Positions 54,058 to 63,922 of a stretch of 64,000 nucleotides of DNA are shown here, one piece after another; the stretch's first letter is position 1, and every line of letters begins with the position of its first letter. The notes under the pieces are model-generated. The model worked only from the letters and a program-made list of their open reading frames with translations, did not search any database and was not told where the DNA came from. A program made the translations under genes and the position numbers. Source of the stretch: Clostridium beijerinckii (GTDB taxonomy: Bacteria > Bacillota > Clostridia > Clostridiales > Clostridiaceae); NCBI RefSeq assembly GCF_018223745.1, contig NZ_CP073653.1:4452001-4516000 (forward strand), written 5' to 3'.

Positions 54058-54480
54058 TTATAACTTTTCTTTTATGAGATTAATTCTCTTCATATATTCT
54101 TCATCACTTAAATATTTTTTCTGAGGATTCATTTCAAATACACCACCCCATGAATATCCATCTTTATACTTAGGAACCAAATGAAAGTGAAGATGTGGAA
54201 GAGTATCTGAATATGCTCCATAATTTATTTTATCAGGTGAAAAAGTTTTTTTAATCATAGCCGCCGCTCTAGTGACATCTTTCATATATAATTCTAATTC
54301 CTTATCATCCAATTCAAATAATTCTTTCACATGTTTATCATAAGCAACAATGCATCTTCCTTTATGACTTTGTTCTTTGAACAAATAAAGAGTTGACACT
54401 TCAAGCTTACATATTTCAATCATTAAATTATCAAGTTTTTCATCCTTATCACAATAAAGACAATTATTTTTATTACTCAT
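54058..54480 (-). CDS. HIT-family nucleotide hydrolase
   Basis: 140 residues. The histidine triad is HLHFHLVPK (His96, His98, His100), the nucleophile and phosphate site of HIT hydrolases that split dinucleotides or nucleoside phosphoramidates. N-terminal CLYC (Cys7, Cys10) with a later His50 suggests the zinc-bearing subgroup. INYGAYSDTLPHLHFH is typical of clostridial single-domain HIT proteins. TAGGAG precedes the ATG. Monocistronic. Confidence 0.9.
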   Translation of the reverse strand: MSNKNNCLYCDKDEKLDNLMIEICKLEVSTLYLFKEQSHKGRCIVAYDKHVKELFELDDKELELYMKDVTRAAAMIKKTFSPDKINYGAYSDTLPHLHFHLVPKYKDGYSWGGVFEMNPQKKYLSDEEYMKRINLIKEKL

Positions 54481-54631
54481 ATTTCGGTCTCCTAACCTAA
54501 TTTTTTATAGACATATATTAATAACATTTTTTATTTAATAGTACAATTAATTATTTAAGACATACCTTTATATTCTTACAGACAATATAGAAGCTATCAA
54601 AATAATATTTTAATACAGTTGAAATTAAAAT

Positions 54632-54677
54632 TAGCTGCCTTAAAATAGCAATTTACTTTCTATCTTAAGACAGCTAT
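54632..54677 (-). terminator. Terminator downstream of the hexuronide symporter
   Basis: The minus-strand RNA pairs UAGCUGUCUUAAGAUAG with CUAUUUUAAGGCAGCUA through U-G pairs that are C-A on the plus strand. It closes the hexuronate operon. Confidence 0.75.
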
Positions 54678-54763
54678 AATAACTAAATTGAAACGTATCT
54701 AGAGATTATGATGATTTTGAGCTATTCTAATATTTTAATATTCTATTAGTCAAAAGAATTAAT

Positions 54764-56269
54764 TTATACTACTGTTTCTTTCCAAACATTTTCATATTTA
54801 TATCCAGTAAGATTTTCAACAATTGTTTTTGTTTCTGGAGTTACTTCTTCTTTTGAACCATTATTCTTTAGACGTTCAACTTCATCCACTAATATACCAT
54901 GTGTTCTTTTATTAAGTTTGAAAGTTGCCGCACAAATTAATGCGATTACAAGTAAAGATATACATCCAACAGCTAAAAGAGTAGCTATAGTTGATACAAC
55001 TTGTGGTGATTGAGTTGCCTGTCCTTTAACAAATCCGCTTTCTTGCAATACAACACCTATAACAAATGTAGCTATTGCCACACTGCTTTTTCTAGTAAAT
55101 GTCATAACTGCTGCAAAAAGCCCTTCTCTTCTTTGTCTTGTAACCATTTCATCAACATCAGGAATGAATGGGAATACATTCCATGGAGTAAACTCTAATA
55201 AACTTCTTCCTACTTGATAAATTGTACCAATTACAAATAATAAAACAATATTCGATCCTAAATTTCCTACATAAAGTCCATAAAATGCTAGTAAACATAC
55301 AATCATAATAGAATAAGCCATCTTATATAAGTTACCTGGTCCAACTTTAATCATTAAGAATCCACCTAAGATTGTTACAGGAATACCAATGATGCTAAGT
55401 GAAAGTACATTAGCAGCAGTAGTAGATGAAACACCTAAATTAAATACACAGAAATATATAAATACTGAATTAAATAAATCTTTAGCAGTGAATGAACATA
55501 TATAAATTGCTAAATGTTGTCTAAACGCTCTGATCTTAAATGTAGAAACATAGTCACCAGCAACCTTTACAATAGTCATTAATTGTTCTCCAAAGCTCTT
55601 GCTTGTAGAACCATTTAATAGTTCTTGTTCCATTTCAGGTGTAAGGTCCCTTTCCCATGTTACTTTATGTGATATAAGTATACATATTGCATATATAATA
55701 GCAAAAACCAATCCATTAATGAAATATGCTTGTGGGCTCTTGTCACCAAAGAAAGCTATTAATCTTCCTGGAACAAAAGTAGCTAAAAATGTACCTGTTG
55801 CCGAAATAAACATTCTTGATGCTGATAATTTAGTTCTGTCAGTAAAATCTTTTGTCATTTCAGCAGGTAATGTTTCCCATGGAATTAATACCATGGCTGC
55901 AATTATTTCAAATAACAAATAAGTAACTAAATAGAACGCATAACTTCTTCCTGTTACCCATAGTAGCACGTAATCTGCCATTAACGGAGCTCCGATTAAT
56001 AAGAAGAAACGACGTCTACCAAAAAGTTTTCCAAGCTTAGTTTTATAGAAATTATCAGATATACTACCGATAAATAAACTGGCAACTGCATCCACTATAC
56101 GAGCTATAGCTATGATAGAAGCACCTTCTATCGGTGTTAATCCTGCAAATGTTGTATAGAAAAATAGTAAGAAGGCTCCAATAATAGTGAATGCTCCACC
56201 ACCCATTAAATCAACTAGTCCATAACCAACGCCTCTAGCTATCGTAATTTTTCTATTTTTATTTGACAT
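54764..56269 (-). CDS. GPH-family (glycoside-pentoside-hexuronide:cation) symporter
   Basis: 501 residues, twelve predicted helices. GYGLVDLMGGGAFTIIGAFLLFFYT and SISDNFYKTKLGKLFGRRRFF (the GPH loop between TM2 and TM3) are diagnostic for the MelB/UidB/XynB symporter family, which import sugars or glucuronides with Na+ or H+. As the last gene of the hexuronate cluster it is the likely importer of glucuronate, galacturonate or a glucuronide. The stop of uxaC is 38 bases upstream. GAGAGG precedes the ATG. Confidence 0.88.
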   Translation of the reverse strand: MSNKNRKITIARGVGYGLVDLMGGGAFTIIGAFLLFFYTTFAGLTPIEGASIIAIARIVDAVASLFIGSISDNFYKTKLGKLFGRRRFFLLIGAPLMADYVLLWVTGRSYAFYLVTYLLFEIIAAMVLIPWETLPAEMTKDFTDRTKLSASRMFISATGTFLATFVPGRLIAFFGDKSPQAYFINGLVFAIIYAICILISHKVTWERDLTPEMEQELLNGSTSKSFGEQLMTIVKVAGDYVSTFKIRAFRQHLAIYICSFTAKDLFNSVFIYFCVFNLGVSSTTAANVLSLSIIGIPVTILGGFLMIKVGPGNLYKMAYSIMIVCLLAFYGLYVGNLGSNIVLLFVIGTIYQVGRSLLEFTPWNVFPFIPDVDEMVTRQRREGLFAAVMTFTRKSSVAIATFVIGVVLQESGFVKGQATQSPQVVSTIATLLAVGCISLLVIALICAATFKLNKRTHGILVDEVERLKNNGSKEEVTPETKTIVENLTGYKYENVWKETVV

Positions 56270-56307
56270 AAATTTTTCCTCTCTTTCATCAATTAAATAT
56301 TCCTGAA

Positions 56308-57729
56308 TTATTTTTTATCAAATCCAAAATATTCTTTTGCATTGCTATAGCATATACCTTCAACAATTCTTTTAAGTAATTTATCGTTTTTAGGTACTTC
56401 TCCGTTTTCTACCCATTCTCCAATTAAATTACAAGCAATTCTTCTAAAGTATTCATGCCTAGTATATGATAAGAAGCTTCTTGAATCCGTTAACATTCCA
56501 ATAAAGCGTCCTAGCAATCCAAGGTTTCCTAATGCCTTCATTTGTTCAATCATTCCATCCTTATTATCATTGAACCACCACGCTGCACCAAATTGCATTT
56601 TTCCTGGAATACCATCTCCTTGAAAGTTTCCTATCATAGTTCCAAGAACATAGTTATCCTTTGGATTTAATGTATATAAAATTGTTTTTGGAAGAGAATT
56701 TTCTCTGTCCACAGAATCTAGAAGTCTAGAAAGTGGATAAGCTATGCTTTCATCATTAATTGAATCAAAACCTGTATTTACTCCTATTTTTTCAAGCATT
56801 TTTGTATTATTACTTCTAAGAGCTGCAATATGGAGCTGCATAGTCCAACCTAATTCATGATAAAGCTTGAATACATGTCTTAATGTATAAGTTTTATACT
56901 TCTTTTCTTCATCAATGCTTATAGATTTACCTTCTAAAGCTTTAGCAAATATTGCTTCTGCTTCTTCTTTTGATGAATCTGCATAAACTACTACACCATC
57001 TATACCATGATCTGCTATTCTGCATCCAACTGAATGGAAAAATCTTATTCTTGAATCAAGAGCTTTTAAAAATTCATCATAATTATTTATAGATACTTCA
57101 GATACTTTTTCTAAATCTTTTACCCAAGAAACAAAACCATCTAAATTGATTTCAATTCCTTTATCTGGTCTAAGAGTGGGTAAAACATTTACATTAAAGC
57201 TAGCATCTTCTTTAATTTTTATATGATATTCTAATGTATCTATAGGATCATCTGTTGTACATATAGTTTCAACGTTTGATTTTATAATTAAATCTCTAAC
57301 ATTAAAACCTTCTCCATTTAATAATTCATTAGCTCTCTTCCAAATTTCAGGAGCAGTATCTTCATCAAGCGGTTCATATATTCCAAAGAATCTTTGAAGT
57401 TCTAAATGAGTCCAATGATAAAGAGGATTTCCTATAGCCATAGGTATCGTTTGCGACCAAGCTAAGAATTTGTCATAATCACTTCCATCTCCTGTAATGC
57501 ATTTTTCATCTATACCATTACTTCTCATAGCTCTCCACTTATAATGATCACCATAAAGCCACGCTTCAGTTATATTACTGAATTTTTTGTTTTCATATAT
57601 TTCTTTTGGATCAATATGACAGTGATAATCAATAATAGGCAAGTTCTTAGCATAATTATGATATAAATCTATAGCTGTTTGATTAGATAGTAAAAAATTC
57701 TCATCCATGAAATTTTTCATATTCTTCAT
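56308..57729 (-). CDS. uxaC: Glucuronate (uronate) isomerase
   Basis: 473 residues of the amidohydrolase-fold uronate isomerase family: IIDYHCHIDPKEIYENKKF with His36 and His38, HYKWRAMRSNGI, and the C-terminal FIGMLTDSRSFLSYTRHEYFRR. It converts D-glucuronate to D-fructuronate and D-galacturonate to D-tagaturonate. Full length. The start may be ATG 57729 or ATG 57720; TAGGA fits the second better. Upstream is the uxuB gene, separated by 435 bases that contain a tandem repeat and the uxuB terminator. Confidence 0.93.
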   Translation of the reverse strand: MKNMKNFMDENFLLSNQTAIDLYHNYAKNLPIIDYHCHIDPKEIYENKKFSNITEAWLYGDHYKWRAMRSNGIDEKCITGDGSDYDKFLAWSQTIPMAIGNPLYHWTHLELQRFFGIYEPLDEDTAPEIWKRANELLNGEGFNVRDLIIKSNVETICTTDDPIDTLEYHIKIKEDASFNVNVLPTLRPDKGIEINLDGFVSWVKDLEKVSEVSINNYDEFLKALDSRIRFFHSVGCRIADHGIDGVVVYADSSKEEAEAIFAKALEGKSISIDEEKKYKTYTLRHVFKLYHELGWTMQLHIAALRSNNTKMLEKIGVNTGFDSINDESIAYPLSRLLDSVDRENSLPKTILYTLNPKDNYVLGTMIGNFQGDGIPGKMQFGAAWWFNDNKDGMIEQMKALGNLGLLGRFIGMLTDSRSFLSYTRHEYFRRIACNLIGEWVENGEVPKNDKLLKRIVEGICYSNAKEYFGFDKK

Positions 57730-58069
57730 CCTACTCTCTCAAATAAATATTTTATATTTGTAAAGCATTGAATATTTGGGTTAATAACACGCAGTATATA
57801 AATTCACGTACATTATTGTAATTTGCATTTACTCAATACTTTACCACAACGTTTTCTTAAATTTTATATATTAACCTTATTGTTATGTTTTGGATTCTTA
57901 TATTCTTATATTCTTATATTCTTATATTCTTATATTCTTATATTCGCTAATTTAACTTCCTTACCTTATAATACTAAAAGTTTTATATCATCCTTTTAGT
58001 ATAAGTGCAAAGTTGTTAATTAGCATTGCTTATGTTATAATGTACTTCATATTAATTTTCTTAAACATT
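57730..58069. other. Region between uxuB and uxaC
   Basis: AT-rich promoter region of uxaC. It contains the 8-base tandem repeat at 57894-57941 and, further right, the uxuB terminator. No gene seen. Confidence 0.4.
57894..57941. repeat. Tandem 8-base repeat (ATTCTTAT x6)
   Basis: Six perfect copies of ATTCTTAT, plus a partial seventh ATTC. The array lies about 165 bases upstream of the uxaC start codon. Length-variable arrays of this kind can act by slipped-strand copying. Confidence 0.85.
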
Positions 58070-58130
58070 CTTTATCGTTCTTCACTTATATTATTTGGCA
58101 GAATATAATAAATGAAGAATGATAAAAATG
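58070..58130 (-). terminator. Terminator downstream of uxuB
   Basis: TTTATCGTTCTTCACTTATATT pairs with AATATAATAAATGAAGAAT and GATAAA, imperfect with G-U pairs on the minus strand. It lies 35 bases after the uxuB stop codon, so uxaC and the symporter probably have their own promoter. Confidence 0.65.
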
Positions 58131-58164
58131 TTTATTTTTTTGCATCTTCGAGCATTATCTCTGA

Positions 58165-59778
58165 TTATTTACAATCTAAATATTTTTCTAAAGTTGCTCT
58201 AACTGCACCAGCACCTGAAATCAATTCATTGAAATAACCTTCAATTTTCTCGCCTAAACCTATAGTGTAAAGATTTACTCCAAAAATTTCTTCATTTATA
58301 AGTATTGATTTTAAGCTACTTTCTACTGATTCTTTAGAACCTAATTTTATATCTGCTACATATTTTCTTAATTCATCTAATAAAGGATCTGGACTTAACT
58401 CCATAACATTACCATTATCATCTAATCCCATTAGATATCTGCACCAGCCTGCTATAACTAGAGGAATGTATTTAAGTTCTTTAGCATCTAAATCTTCTCT
58501 CTTACTATAAGCTTTAATTGTTTCTCCAAATCTTATACCAACTTTTTGAGATGTATCTGAAGCAATTCTTTGTGGTGTATCAGGTATATATGGATTTGGA
58601 AGTCTAACTTCAACTACCTCTTTAATGAAATCTTCTGGATTTAATATTCCTGGATTTACAACAACAGGCATTCCTTCTTCATATCCAATTTTTTCAACTA
58701 ACTTCTTTAAAGCTGGATCTTTCATTTCATCTGCAATTAAATCAAATCCAAGTAAGCATCCAAAAACTGCTAGAGACGTATGTAGTGGATTTAAACACGT
58801 AGTTACCTTCATTGTTTCAACTCTTTCCACAGTTTCTCTATTTGTTAAAAATACACCTGCTTCTTCTAAAGGCATACGTCCATTTGGGAAGTTATCTTCT
58901 ATTACAAGATATTGAGGCCCTTCTGCATTTACAAAAGGTGCAATATAAGTATTTTTGCTAGTTGTTACAATCTTAGTGCTATCAAAACCAACTGCTTCTA
59001 ATGTATTCTTAACACTTTGAGATGGTCTAGGTGTAATTTTATCTATCATACTCCAAGGGAAAGATACCTTTTTAGTATCATTGATATATTCAAGGAACCC
59101 TTTATCAACTAATCCATTCTCAACCCAGTTCTTTATCATTGTTTCCATTGCATTGTGAAGCTTCTCACCATTCTTTGAACAATTATCCATACTTACAAAA
59201 GCTATTGGAAGTTGTCCGTTTTGATATCTTACATATGCTAGGGACGCAACTTTAGCTATAATACTTACAGGATGCTCTAGACCATCTGTTGTATCTTGTT
59301 GTGATAAATTCTTAACACTATAACCTTTTTCTGTTATTGTAAAGCTTGCTATTTGTAAAGATGGATTTGAAAATATCTCTTTTAACCTATTCCAATCTTC
59401 TTCTCTTGAGTAATCACCAGCTAAGCTTTCGCCTATACTTCCTACTACCTTTTTATCTAGGCTACCATCTGGTTTCATAATTACTAGTAAGCTTAAATTA
59501 TCATAAGGAGAATAAATTTCATCTATAATTTCATAGTCATATCCTTCTACAGCAACAATACCAGATTTCGCTTTCCCAGTATTTAAAAGTTCCTGTTGTA
59601 GTATTGCTATAAATCCTCTGAATATATTTCCTGCTCCAAAATGAACCCATGTAGGATTTTCTTTAGTTGATGCTGACATCTTATCATAATCAAACTTTGG
59701 AATTTCAATCCCAGCTTTTTCCCATAAATCACTATTTTTGATACTTTCTTTACTTAATACTATTTTGGCGTTATTCAT
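58165..59778 (-). CDS. uxuB: D-fructuronate reductase (mannitol dehydrogenase family)
   Basis: 537 residues from ATG 59778; AGAGGTG lies upstream and the GTG at 59787 overlaps it. Mannitol dehydrogenase family: WVHFGAGNIFRGFIA is the NAD-binding N-terminus; VSMDNCSKNGEKL, PWSMIDKITPRPS and the Lys/His catalytic region VTTCLNPLHTSLAVFGC follow. It reduces D-fructuronate to D-mannonate with NADH. The length and the TCLNPLHT motif fit the UxuB type. It follows uxuA and precedes uxaC on the same strand. Confidence 0.9.
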   Translation of the reverse strand: MNNAKIVLSKESIKNSDLWEKAGIEIPKFDYDKMSASTKENPTWVHFGAGNIFRGFIAILQQELLNTGKAKSGIVAVEGYDYEIIDEIYSPYDNLSLLVIMKPDGSLDKKVVGSIGESLAGDYSREEDWNRLKEIFSNPSLQIASFTITEKGYSVKNLSQQDTTDGLEHPVSIIAKVASLAYVRYQNGQLPIAFVSMDNCSKNGEKLHNAMETMIKNWVENGLVDKGFLEYINDTKKVSFPWSMIDKITPRPSQSVKNTLEAVGFDSTKIVTTSKNTYIAPFVNAEGPQYLVIEDNFPNGRMPLEEAGVFLTNRETVERVETMKVTTCLNPLHTSLAVFGCLLGFDLIADEMKDPALKKLVEKIGYEEGMPVVVNPGILNPEDFIKEVVEVRLPNPYIPDTPQRIASDTSQKVGIRFGETIKAYSKREDLDAKELKYIPLVIAGWCRYLMGLDDNGNVMELSPDPLLDELRKYVADIKLGSKESVESSLKSILINEEIFGVNLYTIGLGEKIEGYFNELISGAGAVRATLEKYLDCK

Positions 59779-59891
59779 TTTTTTCACCTCTTTAAAACTA
59801 TTGCTAATAAAGTCAATACTATTAATTATCTTTTGTATCTTAAGATTCTATGAGCCAAAATTTTTTTAATCAAAATTTTAGTTTATCTCTT

Positions 59892-60953
59892 TTATTTATT
59901 TCTTTCAAGAGAATCCCATATTCCCCATAAATACATAATTCCAAGTGCTCTATCATAAAGTCCATAACCTGGTCTGCATTGTTCATTCCAAATATGTCTT
60001 CCATGGTCTGGTCTTACATATCCAGTAAATCCAACTTCGTGATAAGCTTTAACTATATCACATATATCTAATGAACCATCACAAGTTCTATGAGATGTTT
60101 CAATAAAATCACCATTCTCATAAATCTTAACATTTCTAATATGAGCAAAAGCAATCCTATTACCGAATTCTCTTATCATAGCTGGTACATTATTATTTGG
60201 ATCTGAACCTATAGCACCACTGCAAAGAGTTAAGCAATTATATGGATTATCAACAAGCTTTAATAATCTTGCTAAATCATCTCTGTTCTTAACTATTCTT
60301 GGTAACCCAAATATTGGCCAAGGTGGATCATCCGGATGTACTGCCATTTTAATATCATTTATTTCAGCTACAGGAATAATTTGTTCTAAGAAGTATTTTA
60401 AGTTATTCCATAAGTCTTCTTCTGTTACATTCTTATATGCTTCAAAAAGTTGTGATAAATTCTTTAGTCTTTCTGGTTCCCAGCCTGGCATTGTAAGATC
60501 TGGATTAGACGCAATTTTGTTAACTAACTCCATTGGATCAATATCTTTAATCTTTGCTTTTTCATAAAAAAGAGCTGTTGATCCATCTTCTGCCTTCTTG
60601 AATAAATCTGTTCTAAGCCAGTCAAATACAGGCATGAAATTATAGCAGATTACTTTAACACCAACCTTAGCTAACTTTTCTATTGTCTTTTTATAATTTT
60701 CTATATATTTATCTCTTGTTGGTAAACCTAATTTAATGTCTTCATGAACATTAACGCTTTCAACAACATCCATATTAAATCCATACTTGTCAGCTGATTT
60801 TTTTACTTCAAGGATCTTTTCCATTGGCCATTCTTCACCTGCTGCCATATCATGAAGAGCCCAAACAATTCCTCCAACTCCAGGAATTTGTTTTATTTGT
60901 TCAAGTGTAACGGTATCATTGCCTTCTCCGTACCATCTAAAACCCATTTTCAT
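59892..60953 (-). CDS. uxuA: Mannonate dehydratase
   Basis: 353 residues of the TIM-barrel (xylose isomerase-like) family: [80 protein letters not shown] and [11 protein letters not shown]. His and Cys ligands in HPDDPP and CSG hold the metal. It removes water from D-mannonate to form 2-keto-3-deoxygluconate. Full length. GGAGGG precedes the ATG. No KDG kinase or KDPG aldolase gene is in the window. Confidence 0.95.
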   Translation of the reverse strand: MKMGFRWYGEGNDTVTLEQIKQIPGVGGIVWALHDMAAGEEWPMEKILEVKKSADKYGFNMDVVESVNVHEDIKLGLPTRDKYIENYKKTIEKLAKVGVKVICYNFMPVFDWLRTDLFKKAEDGSTALFYEKAKIKDIDPMELVNKIASNPDLTMPGWEPERLKNLSQLFEAYKNVTEEDLWNNLKYFLEQIIPVAEINDIKMAVHPDDPPWPIFGLPRIVKNRDDLARLLKLVDNPYNCLTLCSGAIGSDPNNNVPAMIREFGNRIAFAHIRNVKIYENGDFIETSHRTCDGSLDICDIVKAYHEVGFTGYVRPDHGRHIWNEQCRPGYGLYDRALGIMYLWGIWDSLERNK

Positions 60954-61045
60954 AGTAATGTCCCTCCTGTCACTTCATTTAATTATAATTTCAATATATA
61001 ATATCTCAAAACATATATAAAATTAATACACTTAAATTTAATGCT

Positions 61046-61073
61046 GCTTATATATAAGCCTCACCTCCTTTAA
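61046..61073 (-). other. Strong ribosome-site-like sequence without a gene, plus palindrome
   Basis: On the minus strand AAAGGAGGTGAGG (61061-61073) is followed by the palindrome GCTTATATATAAGC (61046-61059). No open frame longer than eight codons begins there. It may be a chance match or a leader signal for the uxuA message. Confidence 0.3.
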
Positions 61074-61143
61074 TTTAAAATAATAATCTTAGTATTACAT
61101 GATTATTTAACAGCTTTGATCATATTAAAACTTAAATCAATCT

Positions 61144-61815
61144 TTATTTAAAATAATTAGGATACTTCTCTTTTATTTTATTTTTATCAAAAGTAACCAT
61201 ATTTAAATGTTCCTTCATAAAGTCTTCTGCTATCTCTGGGCTCTTGTTTTTTATAGCATTAAAAATTTCTTTATGCTGAAGATAAATATTGTCCCAGCTA
61301 GAATTAGTTACTAATCTAAGCATACGAATTCTTTGAAACTCAGTACTGCCATCATTAATACTATTCCATACTCTTTTTTTATTACTTCCCTCGAAAATTA
61401 TCTTATGAAATTCTTCATCTGCCTCAAATAACTTTTTATAATCATTATTTTCTATATACATTTTTTGAAGTTTCAAATTCATTTCTAAAGCTAGTACATT
61501 TTCTTGTGAAAATTCTTTACAAGCTTCCTTTACAACTGCTCTTTCTAAATGTTCACGTAAAAATCTTCCTTCTTCAACTGCAGATAAATCAATTAAAGAA
61601 ACAACTGTGCCTTTTTGAGGATAAATATTAACTAGCCCCTCTTGAGCTAATCTAACAAGTGCTTCTCTTACTGGAGTTCTACTCACACTATACTTTTCCG
61701 AAAGTTCCTTTTCAGAAATGCTAGTACCAGGCTCAAGATATAAATTAATAATTTCATCTCTAAGTTTATAATATATAGTTTTACTTGTTGTATTCTTATT
61801 TACCTCTAAAGCCAT
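61144..61815 (-). CDS. GntR/FadR-family repressor of the hexuronate genes
   Basis: 223 residues from ATG 61815 with AGGGAGA upstream (a TTG at 61839 lies further out). N-terminal winged helix: LYLEPGTSISEKELSEKYSVSRTPVREALVRL is the GntR signature. The C-terminal FCD domain (about 85-215) with EADEEFHKIIFEGSN and HKEIFNAIKNK holds the metal and ligand-binding histidines. By position it is the UxuR/ExuR-type regulator of the uxuA-uxuB-uxaC-symporter genes; its ligand would be a hexuronate pathway intermediate. Two palindromes lie in its own promoter region, which suggests autoregulation. Confidence 0.88.
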   Translation of the reverse strand: MALEVNKNTTSKTIYYKLRDEIINLYLEPGTSISEKELSEKYSVSRTPVREALVRLAQEGLVNIYPQKGTVVSLIDLSAVEEGRFLREHLERAVVKEACKEFSQENVLALEMNLKLQKMYIENNDYKKLFEADEEFHKIIFEGSNKKRVWNSINDGSTEFQRIRMLRLVTNSSWDNIYLQHKEIFNAIKNKSPEIAEDFMKEHLNMVTFDKNKIKEKYPNYFK

Positions 61816-61843
61816 TTTTATATTCTCCCTTACTTTCAAGTCC

Positions 61844-61861
61844 TACCATACTTGTATGGTA
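61844..61861. promoter_or_regulatory. Palindromic operator 1 of the GntR repressor
   Basis: TACCATACTTGTATGGTA: a perfect inverted repeat with eight-base arms and a TT centre. It sits 29 bases upstream of the repressor start codon, inside the transcribed leader or promoter. A 22-base identical stretch recurs at operator 2. Confidence 0.75.
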
Positions 61862-61915
61862 GTTATACTTATATTTTATCATAAGTATTTTAAAAAATCT
61901 ATTACTAATCGATAC

Positions 61916-61933
61916 TGCCATACTTGTATGGTA
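61916..61933. promoter_or_regulatory. Palindromic operator 2 of the GntR repressor
   Basis: TGCCATACTTGTATGGTA: the same site with one changed outer base, 72 bases (about seven helix turns) from operator 1, in the same orientation. Both together would allow cooperative binding or DNA looping across the promoter. Confidence 0.75.
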
Positions 61934-61953
61934 GTTATATTTTAATAATAATC

Positions 61954-61968
61954 ATAACCGTTTACAAT
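61954..61968 (-). promoter_or_regulatory. cre-like (CcpA) site near the GntR promoter
   Basis: On the minus strand TTGTAAACGGTTATG matches the TGNAANCGNW core; the right half is weaker (C to T, W to G). It lies just upstream of operator 2. Confidence 0.35.
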
Positions 61969-62062
61969 GTCAAGATAAATATTTAATTATTTTTTGAAAT
62001 GCATCAACTTACAATATAGTTAGCAATAATGAGAAAACAGTAGAAAAATGCAATATAATTGC

Positions 62063-62090
62063 GCGTATTTCATATATACGCCGATTTTTT
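62063..62090 (+). terminator. Hairpin with T-tract upstream of the MCP gene (possible small RNA end)
   Basis: GCGTAT pairs with ATACGC around TTCATAT, followed by CGATTTTTT. On the plus strand no gene precedes it; a TTGAAA at 61994-61999 with TATAGT 15 bases on could start a short RNA ending here. Weak evidence. Confidence 0.35.
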
Positions 62091-62095
62091 AGACC

Positions 62096-62124
62096 TTGAG
62101 TATAATATTGGTTAGATATATTAT
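62096..62124 (+). promoter_or_regulatory. Promoter of the plus-strand MCP gene
   Basis: TTGAGT (62096-62101) and TATTAT (62119-62124) are spaced by 17 bases, 38 bases upstream of the ATG at 62162. GAAAGGGGA is the ribosome site. Confidence 0.55.
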
Positions 62125-62161
62125 CAATATGGAAATTTATTATGTTTGAAAGGGGAATATT

Positions 62162-63841
62162 ATGCTGAAAAATATTAAAATTATCAATAGCGTTATTTTG
62201 ATGGTTATCTTATCAACGGTTGTATCGTTATCTATCGCAATAATTGGTTATAACAACATGAAAACGATTAACTCAAATTCATCATCAATGTACACAATTG
62301 CATTAACAAGAATTATTAAAACTGAGGAAATTAGACAAACATTCTTAAATATTCGGTTAAATGTCAATAGAATTTCTATATCTGAATTTAATGATGATGA
62401 TGTAGCAGCTATAGATAATGACTACTCTGCCATAAACAAAATGGTGGAAGATTACGAAAAACTATCGCTTAGCACTATAGAAACAAACAATTTATCTGAA
62501 TTTAAGAAGGATTCCTCAGCTTATTATGAACAAATTAAGAATCTTGAAAAAGGCAATAAATTATATGGTATAGATTTAGAAAAATTTAATCAATTGGGAG
62601 TTGAAATGCAACTTTTTCTTGATAATTTAGTGACTTATAGTTCAAATACTGCTAATGCTCTACATAATGACAATATGAGTTTATACATTAGAAGCACTAA
62701 AATCTTTTTTATCACTTTCTTCATTGGTTTTATTCTTCAGATACTTGTTTCCTCTTCTATAATCTTGGTTATAAGAAAGTCTATAAAAGAAATAATGTCC
62801 GATTTGGATAATGTTGCTGCGGGTGACTTTAGTTTCGAAATAAACACTAATTTAAAAAACGAATTTGGCAGAATGAAAAAATCACTCAAAGTAACAATTT
62901 CAAACATCTCCTCAATGCTCGAAGAAGTGCAAAATTCAGCAAATGTTGTAAATATACAAGCAACTAATTTATTAGGAGCTTCAGACGAAATGTCTTCTTC
63001 TGCACAGGAAATTAATGCTGCTGTTCAAGAAGTAGCTAATGCTGCCACTGAACAATCTAGTGACCTAATGAATGTAAAAACTTCATTGGATAGTTTTGCT
63101 GATTCACTAGATCAAATAACCTCATCAATTAATGATGTAAACTCAAATATACATAATATTAGTTCAATGGCCGAAGATAGTAACTCTAAGTTAGAATTTT
63201 TATTTAATTCTATTAAAGATGTAAACGAATCTTTTGATACTGTAAGAAATAAAGTTGTTCAATTAGATAATCATGTTGAACAAGTAAATAACATAACTAC
63301 TATTATAAATTCAATTGCTGATCAAACTGATTTATTAGCATTAAATGCTGCAATTGAGTCTGCTCGCGCAGGGGAAGTGGGGCGTGGATTCTCTGTAGTT
63401 GCAGAGGAAATCAGAAAACTCGCGGAACAATCTAAAGTATCTGCCAGTAATATAAGTGGCTTGATTACTAATATTAATAACGAAGCCCAAATAGCGGTTA
63501 AGACTACTGATTTAGGTAAAGATAGCTTAAATAATCAATCAGTCCTTATTGAAGATTCTATAAAATCTTTTGCTTTAATATTTAAGGCTATAAATACTAT
63601 ATTGCCTAGAGTTGATAATATAAATAAATCTATTGAAAATATAAATATTGAAAAAGATCTCATAATCTCAAAAACGTTAGATATTTCTGGAGTATCAGAA
63701 GAAAATGCAGCTTCATCTGAAGAAATAGCAGCCTCAGTACAACAAATAAATTCATCTTTTAATGATGTAGCAACTTCAGCTCAAACTTTATCAAATTTAA
63801 CAACCTCTATGATGAACGAAGTAAGTAAATTTAAATTATAA
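62162..63841 (+). CDS. Methyl-accepting chemotaxis protein (4HB-type sensor, HAMP)
   Basis: 559 residues. TM1 about 8-30, a four-helix-bundle sensor 31-180 ([29 protein letters not shown]), TM2 about 181-204, HAMP 205-255, signalling domain with tip [21 protein letters not shown]. The tip has Ser in place of the usual Ala in AAIEAARAG. It may work with the lipoprotein gene directly downstream. No CheR-docking pentapeptide. Confidence 0.9.
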   Translation: MLKNIKIINSVILMVILSTVVSLSIAIIGYNNMKTINSNSSSMYTIALTRIIKTEEIRQTFLNIRLNVNRISISEFNDDDVAAIDNDYSAINKMVEDYEKLSLSTIETNNLSEFKKDSSAYYEQIKNLEKGNKLYGIDLEKFNQLGVEMQLFLDNLVTYSSNTANALHNDNMSLYIRSTKIFFITFFIGFILQILVSSSIILVIRKSIKEIMSDLDNVAAGDFSFEINTNLKNEFGRMKKSLKVTISNISSMLEEVQNSANVVNIQATNLLGASDEMSSSAQEINAAVQEVANAATEQSSDLMNVKTSLDSFADSLDQITSSINDVNSNIHNISSMAEDSNSKLEFLFNSIKDVNESFDTVRNKVVQLDNHVEQVNNITTIINSIADQTDLLALNAAIESARAGEVGRGFSVVAEEIRKLAEQSKVSASNISGLITNINNEAQIAVKTTDLGKDSLNNQSVLIEDSIKSFALIFKAINTILPRVDNINKSIENINIEKDLIISKTLDISGVSEENAASSEEIAASVQQINSSFNDVATSAQTLSNLTTSMMNEVSKFKL

Positions 63842-63922
63842 TTGTTGTTATATATAACTTAAGATATATTTTGCAATTTTAAACTAGAGAGAATTATATC
63901 TAAATTAAAATGGAGGATAATT

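Noticed and set aside
57841-57856. cre-like ACGTTTT near the uxaC leader
   Set aside because: Only the central CG and a few flanking bases match; below the level of the other candidates.
62041-62110. Sigma-D type promoter (GCCGAT in ACGCCGATTTTTT) before the MCP
   Set aside because: No TAAA box 15 bases upstream. The GCCGAT belongs to a hairpin with T-tract, and a standard -35/-10 pair lies just downstream.
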